Assembly (NCBI RefSeq): GCF_016595275.2
Contig: NZ_JAENIQ020000001.1
Span: 186,001 to 250,000, forward strand
Length of the DNA stretch: 64,000 nt
Origin: Corynebacterium pygosceleis
Lineage (GTDB): Bacteria; Actinomycetota; Actinomycetes; Mycobacteriales; Mycobacteriaceae
Direction: 5' to 3'
The notes under the pieces were generated by a model. The model was given only the letters and a program-made list of their open reading frames with translations, ran no database searches and was not told the origin of the DNA. This document shows, piece after piece, positions 1-9,244 of this stretch (its first letter is position 1; each line of letters begins with the position of its first letter). The position numbers and the translations under genes were made by a program.

Positions 1-557
1 GGATCCTGCAGGACTGCATGCGCGCCTGGCAGCAGGCGGGGAAGAGCACCGACCTGCCGGCACTCCTGGTCTCCGCGGAATCCGCTCCCAGCATGGGGGT
101 GGTCTTCGATCCGAATGACGAGGTGTTCACCACGCCCGGCGACATGCCGGAGAAGATCCACGACCGGATGCGGGAACTGTACGGCCGGGAGCCGGAGAGC
201 ACCGGCCAGCTCATCCGCCTCATCCTCGAGTCGCTGGCCATCGCGCACGCCACCGCGATCTCCGAGGTCACCGACCTGACCGGGGCCCGCCCCAAGGTGG
301 TCAACATCGTCGGCGGCGGTTCCCGGAACGGTCTGCTCTGCCAGATGACGGCCTCCGCCACGGGACTGCCGGTCCTGAGCGGCCCCGCGGAGGCGTCCGC
401 GGCCGGCAACCTGCTCAGCCAGTTCGAGGCCATCGGCGCTATCGAACCGGGTGAACGCGACGGGATCATACAGCGTTCGTTCACCCCGCTCCGGTTCGAA
501 CCGCGTGACCCGACCCGCTGGAACGACATGCGCAGGCGCCTCGCAGAGGTCCGATGA
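1..557 (+). CDS. FGGY-family carbohydrate kinase, C-terminal part (rhamnulokinase/fuculokinase-like)
   Basis: The gene is cut by the left window edge; the frame is open from base 3 and stops at 555-557. The visible 184 residues are the C-terminal ATPase lobe of an FGGY sugar kinase, with the glycine-rich IVGGGSRNGLLCQ segment and the GPAEASAAGN motif typical of rhamnulokinase (RhaB)-like members. FGGY kinases phosphorylate ketoses with ATP in the cytoplasm. Because the next genes encode a class II aldolase, a sugar porter and a FucU mutarotase, the substrate is probably L-fuculose, though L-rhamnulose is possible. A short 65-base gap separates it from the aldolase, so the genes probably form one operon. 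Confidence 0.8.
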   Translation, partial: ILQDCMRAWQQAGKSTDLPALLVSAESAPSMGVVFDPNDEVFTTPGDMPEKIHDRMRELYGREPESTGQLIRLILESLAIAHATAISEVTDLTGARPKVVNIVGGGSRNGLLCQMTASATGLPVLSGPAEASAAGNLLSQFEAIGAIEPGERDGIIQRSFTPLRFEPRDPTRWNDMRRRLAEVR

Positions 558-622
558 CGCATCCGGTGCCGCCCCGTGCGGCACCACACCATCACTCTCA
601 TCCAATGAAAGGAACACCCAGA

Positions 623-1288
623 ATGTCCCACACCGAGTACTCCCACCAGGAACTGCGCGAAGCCATCTGCAAGGTGGGCTACATGCTGTGGTCACGGACC
701 ATGGTCGCCGCCAACGACGGCAACATCACCGCCAAGGTCGACGACGACCACATCCTCTCCACCCCGACCGGCGTCTCCAAGGGACAGCTCACCCCGGACA
801 AGCTCATCGTCATGAACCTGGACGGTGACATCGTCGAGCCCGCGCCCAGCGGAATCCACAAGCCGACGAGTGAAGTGAAGATGCACCTGCGGATGTACCG
901 CGTGAACCCCGACATCAAGGCCTGCGTGCACGCGCACCCGCTGCACGGCACCGCCTTCGCCATCAAGGGCGAGGCACTGACCAAGAAGATGATGCCTGAA
1001 TCGGTCATCGCCATGCCGGAGATCCCGCTGGCTCCGTACGGCACCCCCTCCACCGAGGCGGTCCCGGATTCCGTGGAGCCCTTCGCCTTCACCCACAAGG
1101 TGGCACTCCTGGAACAGCACGGCGCACTGAGCTGGGGTTCCGATGTCTGGGACGCCTACTTCCAGATGGAGCGCCTCGAGTACACGGCTCAACTGACATT
1201 CCTCACGCGCCTGATCAACGGCGAACGCGAACTGCCCGCCGACGAGATCGAGAAGCTCATCGGCATGCGCGCACAGTACGGACTCTGA
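623..1288 (+). CDS. fucA: Class II aldolase (L-fuculose-1-phosphate aldolase-like)
   Basis: A 221-residue class II aldolase/adducin-family enzyme. It carries the zinc-binding HAH in CVHAHPLHGTAFA and the EQHG motif near the C terminus, and SNFAS-like substrate-loop positions appear as AANDGNITAK. FucA enzymes cleave L-fuculose-1-phosphate into DHAP and L-lactaldehyde. The ATG at 623 has a good ribosome site (AAAGGA) ten bases upstream. A longer frame begins at 554, overlapping the kinase stop, but its N-terminal 23 residues do not resemble the family. Between the kinase and the sugar porter, it is the second catabolic step of the operon. Ribulose-5-phosphate epimerase or rhamnulose aldolase are less likely, because fucU is present. 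Confidence 0.82.
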   Translation: MSHTEYSHQELREAICKVGYMLWSRTMVAANDGNITAKVDDDHILSTPTGVSKGQLTPDKLIVMNLDGDIVEPAPSGIHKPTSEVKMHLRMYRVNPDIKACVHAHPLHGTAFAIKGEALTKKMMPESVIAMPEIPLAPYGTPSTEAVPDSVEPFAFTHKVALLEQHGALSWGSDVWDAYFQMERLEYTAQLTFLTRLINGERELPADEIEKLIGMRAQYGL

Positions 1289-1334
1289 CGGTCCACCCAC
1301 CCCTCCCACATGCGGACGTTGAAGGACAAAGACC

Positions 1335-2726
1335 ATGACCCATTCATCTCCCCCCACCACGCCCACCGCGAGCACTGAACCACCGCGGACGAAACCGATC
1401 GTCTACGTTTTCGCGGTCCTGGGCGGACTGGCGGGCCTCCTGTACGGCTACGACTCGGGTGCCATCTCGCTGGCTCTGCCGGACATCACGAGCCAGTTCG
1501 GACTGAACCCGACAGCGGAAGGCCTGATCGTCTCGTTCCTGCTGTTCGGCGCGCTCCCCTCCATCGCGGTGGCGACCGCCTTCGAGAAGAAGATCGAGCG
1601 ACGGAACCTCCTCGTCGTCGGAGCGGTCATCTTCGGTGTCGGTTCACTCGGCTGTGCACTCGCACCGAACCCGGAGACGCTGATGGCCTTCCGGTTCATG
1701 CTCGGCATGGCGGCCGGTATCGCCAACATGTTCGGCCTCATCTACCTCTCGGAGATCGCCCCGGCGCACCTGCGCGGCATGATGGCCTCGCTGTACCAGC
1801 TCTCCGTGAACTTCGGCATCCTGACCTCGTACGCCGTCGGACACTACTTCTCCCTCACCGACCGGTGGCAGTGGACCCTCGGCCTCGGTCTGGTTCCCGC
1901 CCTCATCTTCGGTATCGGTATGGCACTGTCCCCCCAGTCCCCGCGGTGGCTGATCCGGGACGGACAGATCGAGAAGGCACGCAAAACCCTCAGCCGGGTC
2001 CGGGAGACCAGGGAAGAGGTGGACCGTGAGGTCGCCGACATCCAGAAGTCCCTGGGGCAGCAGAGCGCGGGAATGAAGGAGCTGTTCGGTACCTTCCGCC
2101 CCGTCGTCATCCTCGCCTTCGTACTCGTCATCTTCCAGGTCTTCACCGGTATCAACGCGGCCGTCTACTACGCCCCGAAGATCTTCGAGCACCTGGACAT
2201 GGGTATCAACGCCGGTATCGTCGCCAACTACGGCGTCGGCATCGCACTGGTCGTCTCTACCTTCGTCTCGCTGCGTTTCATCGACAGGTGGGGAAGGAAG
2301 AAGCTGCTGACGGTCTCGCTGGCCGGGCAGATCCCACCGCTGCTGATACTCACGTTCTTCGCGGAGTCCAACGCGACGCTCGCCATCATCGCGGTCTTCC
2401 TCTTCGTCTTCTCCTTCGGTTTCGGTCTGGGCCCGGTGTTCTGGACCTACGTCCCCGAGATCTTCCCGCTGCGTGCCCGCGCCCTCGGTGTCGGCATCAT
2501 CACCTTCGCGCAGTACACGATGAACGCACTCCTGTCGCTGATCTTCCCCGATCTCATCGCCGCCATCGGCACCTGGGTGTTCCTGCTCTTCGCGATCATG
2601 AGCGGCCTGGCCGTCTGGTTCATCCTGACGCAGGTCATCGAGACGAAGGGCAAGTCCCTGGAGGAGATCGAGGAGTACTGGCAGGAGCGGGCGGACATCC
2701 CCGCCGAGGCTCTGGTCACCAAGTAG
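1335..2726 (+). CDS. MFS sugar porter (probable L-fucose/deoxysugar importer)
   Basis: A 463-residue, 12-helix sugar-porter (SP) subfamily transporter. Diagnostic motifs are GYDSGAIS in helix 1, PQSPRWL before the central loop, DRWGRKKLL between helices 8 and 9, and IETKGKSLEEIE at the end. These sit in the positions of XylE/GalP-type proton-sugar symporters rather than E. coli FucP, which belongs to a different subfamily. The start at 1335 has GAAGGA nine bases upstream. Its place between the aldolase and the mutarotase points to uptake of the sugar this operon degrades. Confidence 0.85.
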   Translation: MTHSSPPTTPTASTEPPRTKPIVYVFAVLGGLAGLLYGYDSGAISLALPDITSQFGLNPTAEGLIVSFLLFGALPSIAVATAFEKKIERRNLLVVGAVIFGVGSLGCALAPNPETLMAFRFMLGMAAGIANMFGLIYLSEIAPAHLRGMMASLYQLSVNFGILTSYAVGHYFSLTDRWQWTLGLGLVPALIFGIGMALSPQSPRWLIRDGQIEKARKTLSRVRETREEVDREVADIQKSLGQQSAGMKELFGTFRPVVILAFVLVIFQVFTGINAAVYYAPKIFEHLDMGINAGIVANYGVGIALVVSTFVSLRFIDRWGRKKLLTVSLAGQIPPLLILTFFAESNATLAIIAVFLFVFSFGFGLGPVFWTYVPEIFPLRARALGVGIITFAQYTMNALLSLIFPDLIAAIGTWVFLLFAIMSGLAVWFILTQVIETKGKSLEEIEEYWQERADIPAEALVTK

Positions 2727-2764
2727 TCCACTGATCCGACCGACACCGAACAGGAGTATCCACC

Positions 2765-3190
2765 ATGCTGAACAAAATCCCGAAGATCCTGAGTCCGGAC
2801 CTCGTCCACGTGCTCATGGACATGGGGCACGGCGAGGAGATCGTCATCGCCGACGCGAACTTCCCGGGCGCCGAATTCAACGACCACGTCCTCCGGGCCG
2901 ACGGCCACGGCATCCCCGAGATCCTCGGGGCGATCCTCGAACTCATGCCGCTCGACCCCTACAACGACTGGCAGTTCGCACTGATGAACACGCTCGGCGA
3001 TGATCCCACCCCGGAGATCTGGCCGACCTACCGGACCATCATCGAGAGCGCCGAACCCGAGCACCACACCGAGGGACACTTCGACCGCTTCGATTTCTAC
3101 GAGCAGGCACGCAAGGCCCGGGCCGTGCTCATCACCGGCGAAACCGCCCTCTACGGCAACATCATCCTGAAGAAGGGCGTCGTCCTCTGA
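2765..3190 (+). CDS. fucU: L-fucose mutarotase, FucU/RbsD family
   Basis: A 141-residue RbsD/FucU-family protein, the usual length. The N-terminal LNKIPKILSPDLVHVLMDMGHGEEIVIADANFP region contains the family's MGHGDEI-like catalytic His/Asp segment, and the C-terminal YGNIILKKGVV matches the FucU end. FucU interconverts the alpha and beta anomers of L-fucose for the isomerase. A strong AGGAG lies eight bases before the ATG. It is the last gene of the operon, and a hairpin follows. No fucose isomerase is visible; it may lie left of the window. Confidence 0.88.
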   Translation: MLNKIPKILSPDLVHVLMDMGHGEEIVIADANFPGAEFNDHVLRADGHGIPEILGAILELMPLDPYNDWQFALMNTLGDDPTPEIWPTYRTIIESAEPEHHTEGHFDRFDFYEQARKARAVLITGETALYGNIILKKGVVL

Positions 3191-3208
3191 TCTGACGGAG
3201 CCGATGCC

Positions 3209-3254
3209 GTACGGTGCCCCACGTTTCCCGAAACGATTTCATGGGGCACCGTAC
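3209..3254. terminator. Hairpin after the fuc operon
   Basis: A perfect 13-bp inverted repeat (GTACGGTGCCCCA and its complement) spans 3209-3221 and 3242-3254. A smaller CGTTT/AAACG hairpin is nested in the 20-base loop. It sits between fucU and the regulator gene and probably ends the operon. There is no clear T-run, so a role as an operator is also possible. Confidence 0.6.
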
Positions 3255-3304
3255 ATCTGTTTCGGTACCGGGATTACACTGGATGTACCTGGACCGAAGC
3301 CCCC

Positions 3305-4333
3305 ATGGAGACAATCATCGTGACACCCGCACCGAACCGCGCGACCATGCGCGACGTCGCCGCCCTCGCCGGGGTGAGCATCCAGACGGTGTCCCGGGTG
3401 CTCAACAACTCCGGGCCGGCCTCAGAAGCAACGAGACGCCAGGTCGAGGACGCCGCCGCGATGCTCAAGTACGAGGTGAACCTCGCCGCGCGTTCCCTCG
3501 CCTCGAAGCGGTCCAAGACCACGGGGCTCCTCGTGACGGGGGAGATCCGGCACGGCGTGGCCCGGTTGTTCTCGGCACTCGAGGCGGAACTCGCGTCACG
3601 GGACCGGCACATCGTCATCGCCACGTCCCCCACCGACGACCCGGATTCACTGCGGCGGGCGATCTCCTACCTCCAGGGCACGAATCCGGACGGGATGGTC
3701 GTTCTCGCCCGTACCTCCGACGTCCTGCCCGTGATCGCGGCGAAAGCACAGGTCCCCTGTACCGTCATCATCGCCGGACGACACGAGACCAACCGGGTCT
3801 CCACCGTGTCCATCGACCAGTACGACGGGGCGATCGCCGCCAGCCAGTACCTCTTCGACACCGGCTGCACCTCCCCGGTCTACCTGACGGGCGATCTCCG
3901 GTGGCAGGACGCACAGGTCCGACTGAACGGATTCCGCACGGTGTGCACCGTGAATGACACGGAACCGGACTGGCTCATCGGTGACAGCTGGTCGAGTGCG
4001 AGCGGCTACGCGATGGGCCAGCAGCTCCTCTCACGGGGCCTGCCGGACGCCATCGTCGCCGGCAACGACGACATCGCCATCGGCGCGATGCACGCCCTGT
4101 ACAAGGCCGGGGTAAAGGTCCCCGACGACGTCTCCGTCGTCGGTTTCGACGACATCCCGCAGGCGAAGTTCCAGAACCCCTCCCTCACCACGGTCCGGCA
4201 GGACTTCACCGCGCTCGGGAGGACCGCCCTGGAGGAACTCGACAGGATCATCGCCGGCGAAACACGCAGACACCGGCAGCTCCCCGCCGAACTCATCGTC
4301 CGGAAGTCCACCCGCCCGCTCAGCGATACGTGA
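3305..4333 (+). CDS. LacI-family transcriptional regulator of the sugar operon
   Basis: A 342-residue LacI/GalR regulator. The N-terminal helix-turn-helix reads MRDVAALAGVSIQTVSRVLN, followed by the hinge helix AARSLASKRS and a periplasmic-binding-protein-like effector domain that includes ITYLQG-like and GFDDIPQAKF segments (DDIP is typical near the end). It lies directly downstream of the fucose genes, so it probably represses them and responds to the sugar or its phosphate. A GTG at 3320 is an alternative start. The 3' end overlaps the convergent exonuclease gene by 14 bases. Confidence 0.88.
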   Translation: METIIVTPAPNRATMRDVAALAGVSIQTVSRVLNNSGPASEATRRQVEDAAAMLKYEVNLAARSLASKRSKTTGLLVTGEIRHGVARLFSALEAELASRDRHIVIATSPTDDPDSLRRAISYLQGTNPDGMVVLARTSDVLPVIAAKAQVPCTVIIAGRHETNRVSTVSIDQYDGAIAASQYLFDTGCTSPVYLTGDLRWQDAQVRLNGFRTVCTVNDTEPDWLIGDSWSSASGYAMGQQLLSRGLPDAIVAGNDDIAIGAMHALYKAGVKVPDDVSVVGFDDIPQAKFQNPSLTTVRQDFTALGRTALEELDRIIAGETRRHRQLPAELIVRKSTRPLSDT

Positions 4334-5231
4334 CGTTCAGCGGCGAGTGATCGGACCAGCGCAGCGCATAGTCGTCCGCTTTGTCCACCCAGGTCCGCTC
4401 CGCCCTGTCCAGCATCATCTTCGTCGCGGCCTGGTAGTCGATGCGCCATCCGGCATCGGTGTCGAAGGCCTTCCCACGGTAGGTCCACCAGGTGTAGGGT
4501 CCCTCCCCCTCCGGCTGCAGACGGCGGGCGACGTCGAACCACCGGGGGTCATCCGGGACCACACGTTCGGGCAGGTCCTCGCCACGGACGTAGTCGACGG
4601 CACCGGCGAACGCCCCGGCGCCCTCCACCTGGGTGGAATCATCGGGGAAGGTACCGAACACGGAGTCCATGAACGCCCGCTCATCGGGCAGGAACCCTGA
4701 CTTCTTCCTGTTCGTCCTCCAGTTCTTCAGATCCTCCCGGCGGTGGCAGATGTTCCAGTCCCCACCGATCACCATCTGATCGTGGGCGTCCGCCTGTTCC
4801 GCGAGAATGCCGGTGAACTCATCGAGGAAGAGGTACTTCTCGTCCTGTTTCGCGGTGTCCGCCGACCCCGACGGCAGATAGAGTGACGCCACCCGGACAC
4901 CGTGTGCCGCGATGTCGGCGGCGATCCACCTGCCCGCGTCGGTGAAGGAACCGAAACCGATCTCGACATTCGTCAGCGGGGTACGGGAGAGGATGCCGAC
5001 CCCGGCCCGTCCCTTCGCCGCCGCTTCCGCACCGATCCAGTGCCAGCCTGCGTCGAGCGCGGGGGCGAGGGCCTCCCGCGACTGACTGTCACTGGCACGG
5101 ACCTCCTGCATGAGCACGACATCGGCGTTCGACTGCTCCAGCCAGGCGTGCAGCCCCAGGTTCTCTTCGCTGCGTTTCTTCACGGCTGCGCGGATGCCGT
5201 TGACGTTGACGGTGGTGACGGTGAAAGACAT
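4320..5231 (-). CDS. xth: Exonuclease III / AP endonuclease family
   Basis: A 303-residue EEP-superfamily nuclease. Motifs from the N terminus are TVNVNGIR, the metal-binding Glu in DVVLMQEVRA, the substrate-loop SLYLPSG, the catalytic MVIGGDWNIC, WWTYRG, and the terminal RWSDHSPL with its catalytic Asp-His. ExoIII enzymes cut DNA 5' to abasic sites and degrade 3' ends during base excision repair. The start is the ATG at 5231 (MSFTVTTVNV); the frame runs on upstream, but that part is not protein-like. It follows an MFS gene on the same strand with an 88-base gap. Confidence 0.9.
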   Translation of the reverse strand: MSFTVTTVNVNGIRAAVKKRSEENLGLHAWLEQSNADVVLMQEVRASDSQSREALAPALDAGWHWIGAEAAAKGRAGVGILSRTPLTNVEIGFGSFTDAGRWIAADIAAHGVRVASLYLPSGSADTAKQDEKYLFLDEFTGILAEQADAHDQMVIGGDWNICHRREDLKNWRTNRKKSGFLPDERAFMDSVFGTFPDDSTQVEGAGAFAGAVDYVRGEDLPERVVPDDPRWFDVARRLQPEGEGPYTWWTYRGKAFDTDAGWRIDYQAATKMMLDRAERTWVDKADDYALRWSDHSPLNVTYR

Positions 5232-5319
5232 GTGCACCACGATAGTCAGTCTCCACGGCGTGGACACGCCCCACCCGTACGGGCGTTCCACCACCACCGG
5301 TACCGCGGGTTTCCGTGGA

Positions 5320-6570
5320 TCAGGTGAGCCCCCGGTGGCGACGCAGAGCCCGTCGCCGCAACAGGTACGTCGGCGCCCAGATGCAGAGCGCGGCGAGCGC
5401 GAGCCCCGCCCCGGCGAGGGCCGGTGCGGTGTAGCCGAAGCCGTGCGCGATGACCGCACCACCGATCGCGGCACCGGACGCATTGGCGGCGTTGAGGGCC
5501 GAATGATTGAGCGCCGCCGCGAGCGTCTGCGCCCGACCGGCGACATCCATCAACCGGATCTGGAGGGCGGGGACGAGCGTGGAACCGCAGAATCCGATGA
5601 GACCGAAGTTCAGTGTGCCCAACCAGGGGCCGGACGAGGTGACGGAGAACCCGACGAGCGCGATCGCGATCGCGATGAGTGACGCGGCGATACCGAGCTC
5701 CAGGTTCCGGTCCGCCATCCTGCCGCCGACGACATTGCCCAGCACCATCCCGATGCCGTAGGTGGCGAGCACCAGCCACATCAGGTCAGGACGCAGTCCC
5801 GCGTGCTCCGTCATCGTCCAGGTGATGTAGCTGTAGACGGCGAACATGCCGCCGAAGCCGACCGTCCCGATCGCGAGGGTCAACCAGACCTGGGGATTGG
5901 CCAGGGCCCCGAGCTCCGTCGTGGGTCTCGTGGCCGGCATCTTCGTCATGTGCGGCATCAGACGCCACAGTGCCGCGAGGGTGCCCAGCCCGATCGCCGC
6001 GACGAGCGCATAGGCGGCCTGCCACCCCAGCCACTCACCGAGCGCCTGGGCTGCGGGCACACCGATGACCGTCGCCACGGACAATCCCATCCCGATGAAC
6101 GCCACGGCGCGTCCACGCTGACCTTCCGGGGCGAGTGACGCGGCCGCGAGTCCCGCGACGGAGAAATAGGCCCCGTGGGGCAGACCCGCGATGAACCGCG
6201 CCGCGAGCAGCAGGTGGTAGTTCTCCCCCAGCATCGACAGGCCGTTGCCGACGGTGAACGCCACCATGAGGATGAGGAGGAGCCGTCGTCGCGGAACCAT
6301 CCCCGTCACCGCCGTGATCAGCGGCGCACCGACGACGACGCCGAGGGCGTAGGCGGAGATGATCCGCCCGGCGGTGTTCTCCCCGACACCGAAATCGGCG
6401 GCGATGAGGTTCAGCAGCCCCATTGACACGAACTCGGTGGTGCCGATGCCGAAGGCTCCCGCCGCCAGGGCGAGCATCGTCCACCGACGGCGGGCACCGG
6501 AGATCTCCGTCTGCACGGGAAGTGGACGGCGTCTGGGTTCGGTGATTTCGCGGATTCTTCTCAACTGCAC
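5320..6570 (-). CDS. MFS transporter, DHA1 (AraJ-like) family
   Basis: A 12-helix major facilitator of about 416 residues. The N-terminal FGIGTTEFVSMGLL in helix 1 and the PHGAYFSVAGLAAASL helix are typical of AraJ/YdhP-type DHA1 exporters of sugars or drugs. I prefer the GTG at 6570, which has GGGGAG twelve bases upstream and leaves 26 residues before helix 1. An ATG at 6720 would add 50 residues rich in Gly/Arg with no clear ribosome site. The substrate cannot be told from sequence. It is transcribed divergently from icd. Confidence 0.78.
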   Translation of the reverse strand: MQLRRIREITEPRRRPLPVQTEISGARRRWTMLALAAGAFGIGTTEFVSMGLLNLIAADFGVGENTAGRIISAYALGVVVGAPLITAVTGMVPRRRLLLILMVAFTVGNGLSMLGENYHLLLAARFIAGLPHGAYFSVAGLAAASLAPEGQRGRAVAFIGMGLSVATVIGVPAAQALGEWLGWQAAYALVAAIGLGTLAALWRLMPHMTKMPATRPTTELGALANPQVWLTLAIGTVGFGGMFAVYSYITWTMTEHAGLRPDLMWLVLATYGIGMVLGNVVGGRMADRNLELGIAASLIAIAIALVGFSVTSSGPWLGTLNFGLIGFCGSTLVPALQIRLMDVAGRAQTLAAALNHSALNAANASGAAIGGAVIAHGFGYTAPALAGAGLALAALCIWAPTYLLRRRALRRHRGLT

Positions 6571-6746
6571 GGTGGCACCGTACTCCCCGTTGGGGACGGC
6601 GGTCGCGTCATGGACGGTGATCGTGTCGTATCCGACGCCCGGGTGTGCACTGTGAGCTGAGGCGGAAATGCCCCCGAACGGGCCACGGGTACCACGTCCA
6701 CGCCGTGGCTTTTCCTTCACCAGGGCATATACCGACCACCTTTTCC

Positions 6747-6830
6747 ACCCTTTTCAAGGGTGAGAAAACCACCGACCGAATGCTTAACAGGTATTCTGGA
6801 GAGCTGAACCCTGTCCGATAATTTTGGGAG
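6747..6830 (+). promoter_or_regulatory. icd promoter region with TTG start signal
   Basis: A TATTCT -10-like hexamer lies at 6792-6797, and GGGAG at 6826-6830 sits six bases before the TTG start of icd. A short hairpin (ACCCTT/AAGGGT, 6747-6761) lies upstream. The -35 element is not clear. Confidence 0.4.
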
Positions 6831-6836
6831 AACCTC

Positions 6837-9050
6837 TTGGCTAAGATCATCTACACCCGCACCGACGAAGCACCGCTTCTCGCGACTTACTCGCTGAAGC
6901 CGATCATCGAGGCGTTCGCCTCCACCGCCGGTATCGATGTCGAGACCCGCGACATCTCCCTCGCCGGCCGTATCCTCGCCCAGTTCCCGGACCGCCTGTC
7001 CGAGGAGCAGCGTGTCGATGACGCTCTCGCCGAGCTCGGTGAGCTCGCGAAGACTCCCGAGGCGAACATCATCAAGCTCCCGAACATCTCCGCTTCCGTC
7101 CCGCAGCTGAAGGCCGCGATCGCCGAGCTCCAGTCCCAGGGCTACGATCTCCCCGATTACCCGGACAAGGTCGAGACCGACGAGGACGCCGACGTCCGTG
7201 CCCGCTACGACGCCGTGAAGGGCTCCGCCGTCAACCCGGTGCTGCGTGAGGGCAACTCCGACCGTCGTGCCCCCGAGGCCGTGAAGAACTTCGTCCGTAA
7301 GTTCCCGCACCGCATGGGCACGTGGTCCGCTGATTCCAGGACGAACGTCGCCACCATGGACGAGGGCGACTTCCGCCACAACGAGAAGTCGGTCATCATG
7401 CCCGCCGCCGACACCCTCACCATCACGCACGTCGCGGCCGACGGCAGCGAGACCGTCCTGAAGGACAATCTCAAGGTCCTCGAGGGCGAGGTCATCGACG
7501 GCACCGTGATGCGCGCCGCCGCACTGCAGGAGTTCCTCGCCGCGCAGGTCGCCCGCGCCAAGGAGGAGGACGTCCTGTTCTCCGTGCACCTCAAGGCCAC
7601 GATGATGAAGGTCTCCGACCCGATCATCTTCGGCTACGTCGTCCGCACCTTCTTCGCCGACGTCTACGAGACCTACGGTGACCAGCTGATGGCTGCGGGC
7701 CTGGACGGCGAGTCCGGTCTGGCCGCCATCTACTCCGGTCTGGAGAACCTCGACAACGGCGCCGAGATCAGGGCCGCCTTCGACAAGGCACTCGCGGAGG
7801 GACCGTCGCTCGCGATGGTCAACAGCCACAAGGGGATCACCAACCTGCACGTCCCGTCCGACGTCATCGTCGACGCGTCCATGCCCGCCATGATCCGCAC
7901 CTCCGGCCACATGTGGAACGCGGACGACCAGGAGGAGGACACCCTCGCGGTGCTGCCCGACTCCTCCTACGCCGGTGTCTACCAGGCCGTCATCGAGGAC
8001 TGCCGCGCCAACGGCGCGTTCGACCCGACCACCATGGGTACCGTCCCGAACGTCGGTCTGATGGCGCAGAAGGCGGAGGAGTACGGCTCCCACGACAAGA
8101 CCTTCAAGATCGCCGCCGACGGCACCGTCAAGGTCACCAACTCCGCGGGTGAGACCCTCATCGAGCACGAGGTCGCCGCCGGTGACATCTGGCGCGCCTG
8201 CCAGGCCAAGGACGCCCCGATCCGCGACTGGGTCAAGCTCGCCGTGGACCGCGCCCGCCAGTCCGGCATGCCCGCCGTGTTCTGGCTCGACCCGGAGCGC
8301 GCCCACGACCGCAACCTCACCGAACTCGTCGAGAAGTACCTCGGCGAGCACGACACCGAGGGCCTCGACATCCGCATCATGAGCCCGGTGGAGGCCACGA
8401 AGTTCTCCGTCGAGCGCATCCGCCGTGGCGAGGACACCATCTCCGTCACCGGCAACGTCCTGCGTGACTACCTCACCGACCTCTTCCCGATCCTCGAGCT
8501 CGGCACCTCCGCCAAGATGCTCTCCGTCGTGCCGCTCATGGCCGGCGGTGGGCTGTTCGAGACCGGTGCCGGCGGCTCCGCACCGAAGCACGTCCAGCAG
8601 CTCGAGTCCGAGAACCACCTGCGCTGGGATTCGCTCGGGGAGTTCCTCGCCCTGGCCGAGTCACTGCGCCACTTCGCCCGCAGCGGCTACGAGCGCGCCA
8701 ATGTTCTCGCCGGTGCACTGGACCGCGCCACCGAGCGTGTCCTGAACGACGGCAGGTCCCCGTCACGCAAGGCGGGTGAGATCGACAACCGTGGCTCGCA
8801 CTTCTACCTCGCCACCTACTGGGCCGACGAACTGGCCAAGCAGACCGAGGACACCGAGCTCGCCGAGCTGTTCACCACCGTCGCCGGCGAACTGAAGGAC
8901 GCGGTCGACGAGATCGACGCCACCCTCATCGAGGTCCAGGGCAAGCCCGTCGACCTGGGCGGCTACTACCAGCCGGATGACGCGAAGACCTCCGGCGTCA
9001 TGCGCCCGAGCGAGAAGTTCAACAGCATCATCGACGGACTGAAGAAGTAG
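6837..9050 (+). CDS. icd: Monomeric NADP-dependent isocitrate dehydrogenase
   Basis: A 737-residue monomeric-type ICDH, close to the roughly 738 residues known in corynebacteria. It oxidises isocitrate to 2-oxoglutarate and CO2 in the TCA cycle, making NADPH. The start is an unusual TTG, supported by the GGGAG six bases upstream and the conserved N terminus [13 protein letters not shown]. Family segments such as [21 protein letters not shown] and [14 protein letters not shown] are present. It has its own promoter region and is followed by a very strong terminator, so it is probably monocistronic. Confidence 0.96.
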   Translation: MAKIIYTRTDEAPLLATYSLKPIIEAFASTAGIDVETRDISLAGRILAQFPDRLSEEQRVDDALAELGELAKTPEANIIKLPNISASVPQLKAAIAELQSQGYDLPDYPDKVETDEDADVRARYDAVKGSAVNPVLREGNSDRRAPEAVKNFVRKFPHRMGTWSADSRTNVATMDEGDFRHNEKSVIMPAADTLTITHVAADGSETVLKDNLKVLEGEVIDGTVMRAAALQEFLAAQVARAKEEDVLFSVHLKATMMKVSDPIIFGYVVRTFFADVYETYGDQLMAAGLDGESGLAAIYSGLENLDNGAEIRAAFDKALAEGPSLAMVNSHKGITNLHVPSDVIVDASMPAMIRTSGHMWNADDQEEDTLAVLPDSSYAGVYQAVIEDCRANGAFDPTTMGTVPNVGLMAQKAEEYGSHDKTFKIAADGTVKVTNSAGETLIEHEVAAGDIWRACQAKDAPIRDWVKLAVDRARQSGMPAVFWLDPERAHDRNLTELVEKYLGEHDTEGLDIRIMSPVEATKFSVERIRRGEDTISVTGNVLRDYLTDLFPILELGTSAKMLSVVPLMAGGGLFETGAGGSAPKHVQQLESENHLRWDSLGEFLALAESLRHFARSGYERANVLAGALDRATERVLNDGRSPSRKAGEIDNRGSHFYLATYWADELAKQTEDTELAELFTTVAGELKDAVDEIDATLIEVQGKPVDLGGYYQPDDAKTSGVMRPSEKFNSIIDGLKK

Positions 9051-9060
9051 TTCCCTCCGG

Positions 9061-9112
9061 AACACGGAGAAGACCCCCACCCGGTTCATCCGGCGGGGGT
9101 CTTCTCCGTGTT
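9061..9112. terminator. icd terminator
   Basis: A perfect 18-bp stem (AACACGGAGAAGACCCCC at 9061-9078, complement at 9095-9112), whose loop can form a further CCGG pair, lies eleven bases after the icd stop. A short pyrimidine run follows. It is strong enough to act in both directions. Confidence 0.85.
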
Positions 9113-9165
9113 CTCCCCCCACGGTGCGTCCCGAACCTGCGGCGTCCCGGCGTCACACGAAGGAA

Positions 9166-9206
9166 CCGCCCCGCACCCCGGTGGAGAACCGGGAGATGCG
9201 GGGCGG
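9166..9206 (-). terminator. pit terminator
   Basis: The stem CCGCCCCGCA (9166-9175) pairs with 9197-9206, with a second inner stem CCCGGT/ACCGGG (9177-9182, 9188-9193). It lies just downstream of the Pit gene on the minus strand, and TTCCTT follows it on that strand. Confidence 0.7.
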
Positions 9207-9244
9207 TCGGGAGGAAGTGACGGAACCCGGGAAAACGGTTCCTG

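Noticed and set aside
6717..8618. A 633-codon frame opposite icd
   Set aside because: Gly/Val/Leu-rich antisense shadow of a confident gene.
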